Source: CAZEIW01 sp964512305 (GTDB lineage Bacteria > Pseudomonadota > Gammaproteobacteria > Burkholderiales > Burkholderiaceae_F). Taken from it: a stretch of 8,036 nucleotides of DNA. The notes under the pieces are model-generated. The model had not been told where the DNA came from, did not search any database, and saw nothing but the letters and a program-made list of their open reading frames with translations. The position numbers and the translations under genes were made by a program. This document shows, piece by piece, positions 1 through 6,055 of this stretch; the stretch's first letter is position 1; each line of letters begins with the position of its first letter. The stretch lies in the NCBI GenBank assembly GCA_964512305.1, contig CAZEIW010000003.1, positions 1 to 8,036 of the forward strand. Reading direction: 5' to 3'.

Positions 1-138
1 GTGAATGCCGCGGGGGGTGCTCGAGGGGGGGCGCAGCCACCCCTCGAAGCCGATCCTCCCGCTTTTCGGTCCCGAAGCTGCAGGCGCCAAACGTCCTGGT
101 CCGCCGCCCTTCGGAGCTATGGTTCATTGAAAGGGGAA
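1..138. other. Non-coding flank downstream of the c-di-GMP gene
   Basis: I recognise no gene in this stretch. It follows the TGA of the GGDEF-EAL gene on the minus strand. A minus-strand frame opening with ATG at 127-125 stays open to the left edge (about 42 codons), but it has no Shine-Dalgarno sequence and no recognisable protein. The plus-strand frame here is part of the long antisense frame and is not believed. The only structure seen is the GC-rich hairpin at 21-47. Confidence 0.5.
21..47. terminator. GC-rich hairpin, possible terminator
   Basis: The arms at 21-32 and 36-47 pair over 12 positions with one mismatch around a 3-base loop. No clear T-run follows directly on either strand; the nearest on the plus strand is a TTTT about 15 bases after the hairpin. 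It could end transcription of the minus-strand c-di-GMP gene, whose stop lies about 90 bases away, or of a gene outside the window. The structure is visible in the sequence; the function is inferred. Confidence 0.3.
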
Positions 139-3100
139 TCAAGAGCTCGCGGTGGCGAGCGATTCCATCGCGGCGGCCCCAGCTTCCCACTGCTTCAGCA
201 GCAGCGCCTCGAATCGCTGGACCGGCATCGGCGCGGCGAAAAGATAGCCCTGCGCGAAGTCGCACCCGGCGGCGAGCAGCAGATCGCGCTGCAGGGGCGT
301 TTCGACGCCTTCGGCAACGACCGACATGCCGAGCTTGCGCGCCATGGCGATGATCGCCTCCGGGATCGCGCGGTCGTCAGGCCGGGTGCTGAGATCGTGG
401 ACGAAGGCGCGGTCGATCTTCAGGGTGTCGATGTTGAAGCGCTTCAGGTAGGACATCGACGAGTAGCCGGTGCCGAAGTCGTCGATGGCGATCTTCATGC
501 CGCCGGACCGGATCTGCGCCAGCTTCTGCGCGACTTCGGGGCGCACGTCGAGCAGCAGCCGTTCCGTGATCTCGACGCACACGCGATCGGCCGGCAGCCC
601 GATTTGCGCAAGGAACTCGGGCCACCGCTCGTGCGTATCGCCGGTCAGGAACTGGCGCGGCGACTTGTTGATACAGATCTGCAGGCCCGCGTCGCCGGCG
701 CCGAGATCGGCCGCCATCTGCGTCCAGCGGCGGACCGTGCGCGCCGCCAGCCTGAACACCCAGTCGCCGATCTCGCCGATCAGGCCGAGGTCCTCGGCGA
801 GCGGGATGAACAGTCCCGGCTCGACCATGCCCAGGCGCGGATGGTGCCAGCGCAGCAGCGCCTCGACCTTCGTGATGCGGCCGCTCGCCAGCTCGATGAT
901 CGGCTGGTAATACACCTCGAACTGGCCGAGCTCCAGCGCGTGCCGCAGGTCGGTGCCAAGCTGCAGCCGCTGCCAGGCGTTGTGCTGCATCTGGCTGGTG
1001 AAGTAGTTGAACCGGTTGCGCCCCGCCTCTTTCGCCGCGTACATCGCGTGGTCGGCATTCTTGAGCAGCGTCTCGATGTCGGCGGCGTCGTCGGGGAAGA
1101 AGGTGACGCCGATGCTGGCCGAGATGTAGACCGTCTGCTCGCCGAGCTGGAACGGCTCGGCCAGGCGCTCGATCAGCTTCTCCACCGCCCCCTCGACGCC
1201 CGCGTTGTCGTCCAGGTCCGGAAGCACGACCGTGAACTCGTCGCCGCCCAGCCGCGCGACGGCGTCGGTTTCGCGCACCGCGGAGGTGATCCGGCGCGCG
1301 CTCTCCTCGAGCAGGCGGTCGCCGACGTCGTGCCCGAGCGTGTCGTTGACGTCCTTGAAGCGGTCCAGATCGATGAACAGCAGCGCCAGGCGCCGGCCGC
1401 TGCGCCGGCATTGCGCCAGCTCGAGACGCAGCCGCTCGCGGAACAGGCGCCGGTTGGGCAGCCCCGTCAGACCGTCATAGTTCGCCTGGCGCCAGATCAG
1501 GTCCTCGGTGCGCTTCTGCTCGGTGATGTCGGAGAAGATGCAGATGCGCCGGCTGACCTTGCCGTTGGTGTCGAACAGCGTGTTGATCGACATGCGCTCG
1601 GCGAAAACCTCGCCGTTCTTGCGCCGGTTCCAGATCTCGCCCTGCCACTGCCCGGTCTGCTCGATCGAGCGCCACATCGCCTCGTAGAAGGTCGCGTTCT
1701 GGCGGCCCGATTGCAGCATCCTCGGATTGCGCCCGAGGGCCTCCTCGGCGCCGTACCCGGTCACCGCGGTGAACGCGCGGTTGACCGCGACGATCCGCGT
1801 CTCGCCGTCGGTCACCACGATGCCGTCGCTGCTCGCCTCGAACACCGAGGCCGCGATCTGGAGCGCCTCCTCGGAATGCTTGCGTTCGCTGACGTCGACG
1901 TTGGTGCCGATCGCGCGCAGCGCGCGGCCGGCGGCGTCACGCGCGACGACCTTGCCCACGCAGGCGATCCACTTCCACTGGCCGTCGTGTGCCCGCACCC
2001 GGAATTCGCAGTGCATCGCCGGCACCACGCCCTTGAAGGTGTCGAGCGCCACGGACCGCACCCGCGGCAGATCGTCCGGGTGCGTCAGGCGTGCAAGCTC
2101 CACGGTCGTGACCACGGAAGCGCCCGCAGCCCCGCCCAGGATCCGGTTCCACTGCTCGTCGAGATAGACGACCCCCTCGGCGATGTCGAGGTCGAACAGG
2201 CTCTGCCCCGCGGCGCGCAGCGCGAGCTGCAGCCGCTCGTTGGTCTGGTCGAGCTCGGCCTGCGCCCGCTTGCGCGCCGTGATGTCGTGGACGATCGAGA
2301 ACAGGTACATCCGGCCGTCGAGCGTCGCCGGCCCCGAATACACCTCGACGTCCCGCATCTCGCCGCTGGCGAGACGGTGCCGGAACTGGAAGTACGGGCG
2401 CTCCTCGGCCGCCGCCGCGTCCATTTCCCGCCGCAGATCCTCCGGCGCCATCGAATTGATCTCGCTGATCTTCATCGACTGCAGCCGATCCAGCGGATAC
2501 CCGTAGAAACGGGCCGCGGCCTCGTTCGCCTTGACGATCCGCATCGACTCGCGGTCGATGATCAGCTTGATGGCCGTGTTGGTCTCGAACGACTGGCGGT
2601 AGCGCTCCTCGCTCTCGCGCAGCCGGGCGACCAGGTGCGCCTGGCGCCGCGCGGACCGCCACAGCCCGGCGCTGAAACCCGCCACCGCCAGCGTGAGCAG
2701 CGCCGCGATGCCGACGTAGACGAGCCGGTCGCTCTGGACCGTGGCGAGGATGTCCTCGACGCTCTCGCCGGTGGCGACGACCAGGCGGTATTGCGGCAGC
2801 GCGCGCCACGCCATGACGCGCTCGACGCTGTCGACCGCGCTCGTCACGTGCAGCACGCCGCTGTTCTGCGATTGGGCCGCCTGCAGGATGCGCGTGCCGA
2901 ACGCGCGTCCCGACGCCAGCGCGCCGGAGTCGGGCTCGCGCGCACGGACCATGCCGTCCATCCCGAGCAGCTCGATCACGCCGTCCGATCCGACGTCGAC
3001 TTCGCGGTAGAAGCGCGTCAGGTAGTCGGGCGACAGGGAAAGCACGACGACGCCGCCGAAGCGGCCGTCGGGCAGATTGATCCGCCGCGTGAGCTGGATC

Positions 3101-3606
3101 GACCACAGCTTGGAAACCTTGCCCAGGACCGGCTTGCTCACGAACAGGAAGTCGTCGTGGCTTTCCTGATGGACCCGGAAGTGCTCGCGCTCGCGCAGGT
3201 CGACGCGCCCGAACGGCTGCGTCGACTGCGTGACGTAGCCGTCGGCGCCAACGATCGTCACCAGGTGGAATTCGCTGCTGATGAATTCGCCGCTCTGCGT
3301 GTACTTCGCGAGGTCGAAGGTCGACGGGTGGGCCGTGTACTCGCTGCGGACGAAGCGGATCGCCTGATCGGCTTCCTCCAGCGTCTTGGCGGTGTGCTCG
3401 GTAAAGGCTCGCGTCAGGTTGCTGAGCTCGATCTCGGCGTGGCGCAGCGCGTCGTGCTCCTCGTGCACGCTCTGCACGATCACCACGGCCCAGGCGAAGA
3501 CGACCACGAAGAGCGCCAGCCCCGCCACGCGCGCGAGGAACGCGCGGCTCTCGGGCGAGCCCGGATCGGGCGCGCCGCGTCCCCGCGGGCCTGTCCCCTG
3601 CTCCAT
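139..3606 (-). CDS. Membrane Cache-PAS-PAS-PAS-GGDEF-EAL c-di-GMP synthase/phosphodiesterase
   Basis: A 1155-residue membrane signalling enzyme predicted to make and/or hydrolyse c-di-GMP in response to an extracytoplasmic signal. In order: a transmembrane helix about 22-46; a periplasmic Cache/PDC-like sensor about 46-294; a second helix about 295-316; three PAS domains about 330-446, 455-575 and 580-697, each ending in a PAC-type tail (HDITARK, VDVSERK, SDITEQK); GGDEF about 705-865; EAL about 885-1140. The cyclase motif GGDEF is intact at 787-791, with an RxxD inhibitory site (RETD, 778-781) five residues before it. The phosphodiesterase residues also look intact: EAL at 915-917, Asn980 in ICINKS, EITE at 1012-1015, DDFGTG from 1042, Lys1063 in LKIDR and Glu1099 in AEGVET. 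Both activities are therefore possible; which dominates cannot be read from sequence. The ATG at 3606 is chosen because GGGGAGAGG lies 7 bases upstream; in-frame TTG (3669) and ATG (3630) codons are alternatives. It is transcribed alone, in the same direction as the pxp operon. Confidence 0.93.
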   Translation of the reverse strand: MEQGTGPRGRGAPDPGSPESRAFLARVAGLALFVVVFAWAVVIVQSVHEEHDALRHAEIELSNLTRAFTEHTAKTLEEADQAIRFVRSEYTAHPSTFDLAKYTQSGEFISSEFHLVTIVGADGYVTQSTQPFGRVDLREREHFRVHQESHDDFLFVSKPVLGKVSKLWSIQLTRRINLPDGRFGGVVVLSLSPDYLTRFYREVDVGSDGVIELLGMDGMVRAREPDSGALASGRAFGTRILQAAQSQNSGVLHVTSAVDSVERVMAWRALPQYRLVVATGESVEDILATVQSDRLVYVGIAALLTLAVAGFSAGLWRSARRQAHLVARLRESEERYRQSFETNTAIKLIIDRESMRIVKANEAAARFYGYPLDRLQSMKISEINSMAPEDLRREMDAAAAEERPYFQFRHRLASGEMRDVEVYSGPATLDGRMYLFSIVHDITARKRAQAELDQTNERLQLALRAAGQSLFDLDIAEGVVYLDEQWNRILGGAAGASVVTTVELARLTHPDDLPRVRSVALDTFKGVVPAMHCEFRVRAHDGQWKWIACVGKVVARDAAGRALRAIGTNVDVSERKHSEEALQIAASVFEASSDGIVVTDGETRIVAVNRAFTAVTGYGAEEALGRNPRMLQSGRQNATFYEAMWRSIEQTGQWQGEIWNRRKNGEVFAERMSINTLFDTNGKVSRRICIFSDITEQKRTEDLIWRQANYDGLTGLPNRRLFRERLRLELAQCRRSGRRLALLFIDLDRFKDVNDTLGHDVGDRLLEESARRITSAVRETDAVARLGGDEFTVVLPDLDDNAGVEGAVEKLIERLAEPFQLGEQTVYISASIGVTFFPDDAADIETLLKNADHAMYAAKEAGRNRFNYFTSQMQHNAWQRLQLGTDLRHALELGQFEVYYQPIIELASGRITKVEALLRWHHPRLGMVEPGLFIPLAEDLGLIGEIGDWVFRLAARTVRRWTQMAADLGAGDAGLQICINKSPRQFLTGDTHERWPEFLAQIGLPADRVCVEITERLLLDVRPEVAQKLAQIRSGGMKIAIDDFGTGYSSMSYLKRFNIDTLKIDRAFVHDLSTRPDDRAIPEAIIAMARKLGMSVVAEGVETPLQRDLLLAAGCDFAQGYLFAAPMPVQRFEALLLKQWEAGAAAMESLATASS

Positions 3607-3613
3607 GGGCGGG

Positions 3614-3622
3614 CCTCTCCCC
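3614..3622 (-). promoter_or_regulatory. Ribosome binding site deciding the start of the c-di-GMP gene
   Basis: On the minus strand GGGGAGAGG ends 7 bases before the ATG at 3606-3604. This is the only good Shine-Dalgarno match among the three candidate starts, so it fixes the start used here. Confidence 0.65.
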
Positions 3623-3681
3623 GTCTGCATGCGCGCGCTCACTTGACCTGCACCGTCGGATCCTGTCAAACGCCGTCAAGA

Positions 3682-3697
3682 ATGCCCAAATCGGCAT
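3682..3697. repeat. Inverted repeat ATGCC-N6-GGCAT in the c-di-GMP gene leader
   Basis: Perfect 5-bp arms flank a 6-base centre (CAAATC on the plus strand). It lies just inside the transcript predicted from the promoter at 3711-3739, so it could be an operator or a small 5'-leader hairpin. The match is short, so chance cannot be excluded. Confidence 0.3.
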
Positions 3698-3710
3698 GCT
3701 TAGGGTCGCA

Positions 3711-3739
3711 ATAATTACCCAGGTTTTGAGGGGTATCAA
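3711..3739 (-). promoter_or_regulatory. Candidate sigma70 promoter of the c-di-GMP gene
   Basis: On the minus strand TTGATA (3739-3734, five of six matches to TTGACA) is followed after exactly 17 bases by AATTAT (3716-3711, four of six matches to TATAAT). The stretch is AT-rich against a GC-rich background. The implied leader to the ATG at 3606 is about 95-100 bases. A second TTGACA (3669-3664) has no good -10 partner. Confidence 0.45.
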
Positions 3740-3781
3740 CGCGGATGCCGCGCTCGGCAGACGGTGAGGAATTCCGACTCT

Positions 3782-3798
3782 GCGCCCGCCGCGGGCGC
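3782..3798 (-). terminator. Stem-loop downstream of the pxp operon
   Basis: A perfect 7-bp GC stem (GCGCCCG/CGGGCGC) with a 3-base loop lies about 50 bases after the pxpC stop. An overlapping alternative stem (GCGCC-TCC-GGCGC on the minus strand) sits immediately before it. No T-run follows, so this is not a canonical intrinsic terminator. It may stabilise the 3' end or assist Rho-dependent termination. Confidence 0.35.
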
Positions 3799-3849
3799 CG
3801 GAGGCGCGCGATTAACTCATTGATTCATAAATCTTTGTGCGACGTGGGC

Positions 3850-4818
3850 CTAGGCCACCTGCAAGGAAAGCGCGAGGCGGCGTAGGAATTCTTCCTGTAC
3901 CTGCAGCGCCTCGTAGGCGCTTTCCAGCGTCACCTCCTCGAACGAGATCGACTGCCCCGGCCGGCACTGTGCGAGGCGCGGCAGGTCGGCGGTGATGACG
4001 TTCGCGATGCACGGATACCCGCCGGTGGGCTGGCGGTCCGCCATCAAGACGATCGGATGGCCGTCAGGGGGCAGCTGCACGGTCCCGAAGCTCACGCCCT
4101 CGGAGATCGCCGCCGCGTCGGATGCCAGTGCGGCGCTCGCCGCGCGCAAACGGAATCCCATGCGGTCCGATTGCGTCGTGATCAGGAAGCGCTCCTGGTA
4201 GAACGCGCTTCGCACCCCTGTCGGGAACCGCGCCTCGTGGCGCCCTCGGAGCACGCGGATCGGATCCGCGGAGTGCAGGCGCGCCAGCTCGTAGGAGGAC
4301 ACCGACCACTGCGCGGAGCGCGCGGCCCACGGCCGCCCCGCGGCGGCGGGCGGCCGGCCGATCTGCAGCGTGTCGCCGCTGCGCAGCGGCCGGCCGAGCA
4401 GGCCTCCGAGCCTCGAGCGCACGTGCGTCGCGCAGCTGCCGAGGACTTCCGGCACGACGATGCCGCCCCCGACCGCCACGTAGCAGCGGGCGCCGCAGGC
4501 GAGATCCTTCACCGTCAGGACCTCGCCCCGGCCCACGTGCAGGGTCCTGCCGGCCGGCACCGGCGCACCGTCGAGGCGGACGTTCGGGGCGCCGCCGGCC
4601 ACCGCGACCACCGCCTCCGCCTCGAAGCACAGCGCCGGGCCAAGCAGCGTGACCTCCAGCGTGGCCGCGGACTGCGGGTTCCCGACCAGCAGGTTCGCGA
4701 TCCGATGCGAGATCTCGTCCATCGGCCCGGACGCCGAAACGCCGAACTGCTGGCTGCCCCAACGGCCCGCGTCCTGGATCGTGGTGAACGATCCCGGCTT
4801 GAGGACGCGAATGCTCAT
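3850..4818 (-). CDS. pxpC: 5-oxoprolinase subunit C (biotin-dependent carboxyltransferase-like, KipA/AHS2 family)
   Basis: A 322-residue protein, the usual size for PxpC. With PxpB it acts in the cytoplasm to activate 5-oxoproline with ATP, and with PxpA it completes hydrolysis to glutamate (established for the family). Hallmarks seen: LKPGSFTTIQDAGRWG (6-21), FGVSASGPMD (25-34), YVAVGGGIVVPEVLGS (113-128), SDRMGFRL (217-224), and the conserved C-terminal block from SEGVSFGTVQLPP (239) through PTGGYPCIANVITADLPRLAQ to CRPG (285-288). The ATG overlaps the pxpB TGA by 4 bases (ATGA), indicating translational coupling. It is the last gene of the operon. Family members are also called allophanate hydrolase subunit 2 or urea-carboxylase related, but the pxpB neighbour and an upstream 5-oxoproline-producing enzyme favour 5-oxoprolinase. 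Confidence 0.93.
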   Translation of the reverse strand: MSIRVLKPGSFTTIQDAGRWGSQQFGVSASGPMDEISHRIANLLVGNPQSAATLEVTLLGPALCFEAEAVVAVAGGAPNVRLDGAPVPAGRTLHVGRGEVLTVKDLACGARCYVAVGGGIVVPEVLGSCATHVRSRLGGLLGRPLRSGDTLQIGRPPAAAGRPWAARSAQWSVSSYELARLHSADPIRVLRGRHEARFPTGVRSAFYQERFLITTQSDRMGFRLRAASAALASDAAAISEGVSFGTVQLPPDGHPIVLMADRQPTGGYPCIANVITADLPRLAQCRPGQSISFEEVTLESAYEALQVQEEFLRRLALSLQVA

Positions 4819-5615
4819 CCCGACCGCTGGCGGAACTCGTCAGCCGAGATCGGGACGAAGCGGATCCTGCCGCCCGCCCTCAGCAGGCATACAGGCTGGC
4901 GATCGGGGTCGAACAGCCTCAACGGCGTGCGCCCGATCAGGTTCCAGCCTCCGGGCGTCGCGGTCGGATACACGCCGGTCTGCGCGCCGCCGATCGCGAC
5001 GCTGCCGGCCGGAACCTCGCTGCGCGGAGCGGACCGCCGCGGTACCTGCAGCGACTCGTCCAGGCCCCCCAGATACGGAAACCCCGGCGAGAAGCCGAGC
5101 ATGTGGATCCGATATGAGCGGCCGCTGTGCCGCACAACGATCTCCTGGGGCGACAGTCCCGTCGCAGCCGAAACCTCGTCCATGTCCGGCGCGAACTCGT
5201 CCTCGTAGCACACCGGCAGAAGAAACTCGCCGCCGCCTGCGGTCGCTGAACCCGTCGCTGAACCCGTCGCTGAACCCGTCGCTGAATCCGTCCACGAATC
5301 CGTCGACGAAGCCGTCGCTGTGCCCGCCGCGGAACCCGCGACGCCAGGCATCTCGGCGGCCGCCTGCAACAGCCTGCGCTGCAGCGACGACACGTAGGCC
5401 TCGGCCCCGCCGGCGATCGCGCGGGCGTCGAAATGCAGGACCACCGCGCAGTACGACGGCACGACGTCGAGCACGTGCGGCCAGGCCTGGCGGCGGATGT
5501 GCTCGCCGAGCGCGATGACCCTCTCGTTGACTCGTTCGTCGATCACGGTGCCGAGCTCGACCACCACCGCGCTGTCGCCCATCGGCGCCACGCGGACGTC
5601 CGGTGCAGCCCGCAT
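4815..5615 (-). CDS. pxpB: 5-oxoprolinase subunit B (KipI/AHS1 family) with repeat-encoded linker
   Basis: A 266-residue protein, longer than the roughly 220-240 usual for PxpB. It pairs with PxpC in ATP-dependent activation of 5-oxoproline. The N-terminal domain (about 1-90) has the expected opening VRVAPMGDSAVVVELG. The C-terminal domain (about 130-262) has LGFSPGFPYLGGL (173-185), VPAGSVAIGGAQTGVYP (201-217) and TPGGWNLIGRTP (220-231). Between them, residues 94-125 are eight tetrapeptides (GSAA, GTAT, ASST, DSWT, DSAT and three GSAT) encoded by a 12-bp DNA repeat; this accounts for most of the extra length. The catalytic-looking motifs are untouched, so the protein should be functional. 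The start lies 1 base after the stop of the cyclotransferase-like gene and the stop overlaps pxpC. The more downstream ATG at residue 12 would trim conserved N-terminal sequence. Confidence 0.92.
   Translation of the reverse strand: MRAAPDVRVAPMGDSAVVVELGTVIDERVNERVIALGEHIRRQAWPHVLDVVPSYCAVVLHFDARAIAGGAEAYVSSLQRRLLQAAAEMPGVAGSAAGTATASSTDSWTDSATGSATGSATGSATAGGGEFLLPVCYEDEFAPDMDEVSAATGLSPQEIVVRHSGRSYRIHMLGFSPGFPYLGGLDESLQVPRRSAPRSEVPAGSVAIGGAQTGVYPTATPGGWNLIGRTPLRLFDPDRQPVCLLRAGGRIRFVPISADEFRQRSG
5242..5337. repeat. 12-bp tandem repeat inside pxpB (about 8 units)
   Basis: The unit is GTCGCTGAACCC on the plus strand. Three exact copies (5242-5277) are followed by one with a single change (5278-5289) and four progressively divergent units to 5337. 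The period is a multiple of three, so gain or loss of units keeps the pxpB frame. Read in pxpB each unit gives a four-residue Gly/Ser/Ala/Thr block. The gradient from identical to degenerate copies is typical of slipped-strand expansion from one end. Confidence 0.9.
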
Positions 5616-5616
5616 C

Positions 5617-6024
5617 TCAGGCCCCGGCCGCCGCCAGGCGGCGCCGATGCGACACCCAGTCGCCGCCGCGGATCAGCCCCGCGTCCCTGATCTGGCCCGG
5701 ACCGGACTCGTAGACGAAGCAGGTCACGCTCCGCCCGCCGCCGACTTCGGCCTGCACCAGCCGCCGGCGAAAATCGCCGCAGCCGCTCTCGAGCTCGTCG
5801 AGCGCCGGGATCAGCGCGGCCGGAATCTCGTAGATCTCGCCGACGACCTCGTAGCCCGCCTTCGACAACAGGACGCCCGGACAGGTCTGCAGGTCGTACA
5901 GGAAGCCGCGGATCTTCCCGCTTCCAAGCGAGGTCGCGTGCCGCCGGTTGATGTCGTTGGCCTCGCCGCGGCGCAGCGTGCCGTAGACGAAGATGCGGAC
6001 GGTCCGATCGAGAGTCTCTTCCAT
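5617..6024 (-). CDS. Gamma-glutamylcyclotransferase-like protein (AIG2/YtfP family)
   Basis: A 135-residue cytoplasmic protein. Family members cyclise gamma-glutamyl compounds to release 5-oxoproline plus the freed amine or amino acid. Seen here: the substrate-binding signature VYGTLRRG (13-20) on the first strand, an FLYDLQTCPGVL segment (41-52), and LDELES (75-80) followed by FRRRLV, where Glu79 matches the family's catalytic glutamate. It is somewhat longer than YtfP (about 113 residues) and much shorter than ChaC, so glutathione specificity is not implied. The ATG at 6024 has only a weak upstream AGAAG. It lies 31 bases after the chrA stop and 1 base before pxpB, in a clear operon. Its product is the substrate of the next two genes' enzyme, which supports the call. 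The true substrate is unknown. Confidence 0.85.
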   Translation of the reverse strand: MEETLDRTVRIFVYGTLRRGEANDINRRHATSLGSGKIRGFLYDLQTCPGVLLSKAGYEVVGEIYEIPAALIPALDELESGCGDFRRRLVQAEVGGGRSVTCFVYESGPGQIRDAGLIRGGDWVSHRRRLAAAGA

Positions 6025-6055
6025 GGCTTCTGGTCTGGATGTGATCGAGCGCGGA

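Noticed and set aside
1..127. Possible minus-strand small gene starting at ATG 127-125 and leaving the left edge
   Set aside because: No Shine-Dalgarno, no recognisable protein, and it runs through the GC-rich hairpin; too little sequence to support it.
3664..3669. Perfect TTGACA on the minus strand as a second promoter
   Set aside because: At 16-18 base spacing no -10 element better than three of six matches was found; the pair at 3711-3739 is better.
1..3714. Plus-strand open frame of over 1200 codons opposite the c-di-GMP gene
   Set aside because: Its codons lie exactly opposite the sense codons, so stops would require sense TTA, CTA or TCA, which are rare in this GC-rich genome. The translation is Arg/Asp/Gln-rich with no recognisable domain, while the minus strand encodes a textbook multi-domain protein.
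1937..3739. Minus-strand 600-codon frame overlapping the c-di-GMP gene
   Set aside because: It is an out-of-frame, Arg/Ala/Gly-rich shadow of the real coding sequence, with no recognisable motif.
4057..5518. Plus-strand frames antisense to pxpC and pxpB, including one with NPSL repeats
   Set aside because: These are shadows of well-supported minus-strand genes; the repeat is the antisense reading of the 12-bp tandem repeat in pxpB.
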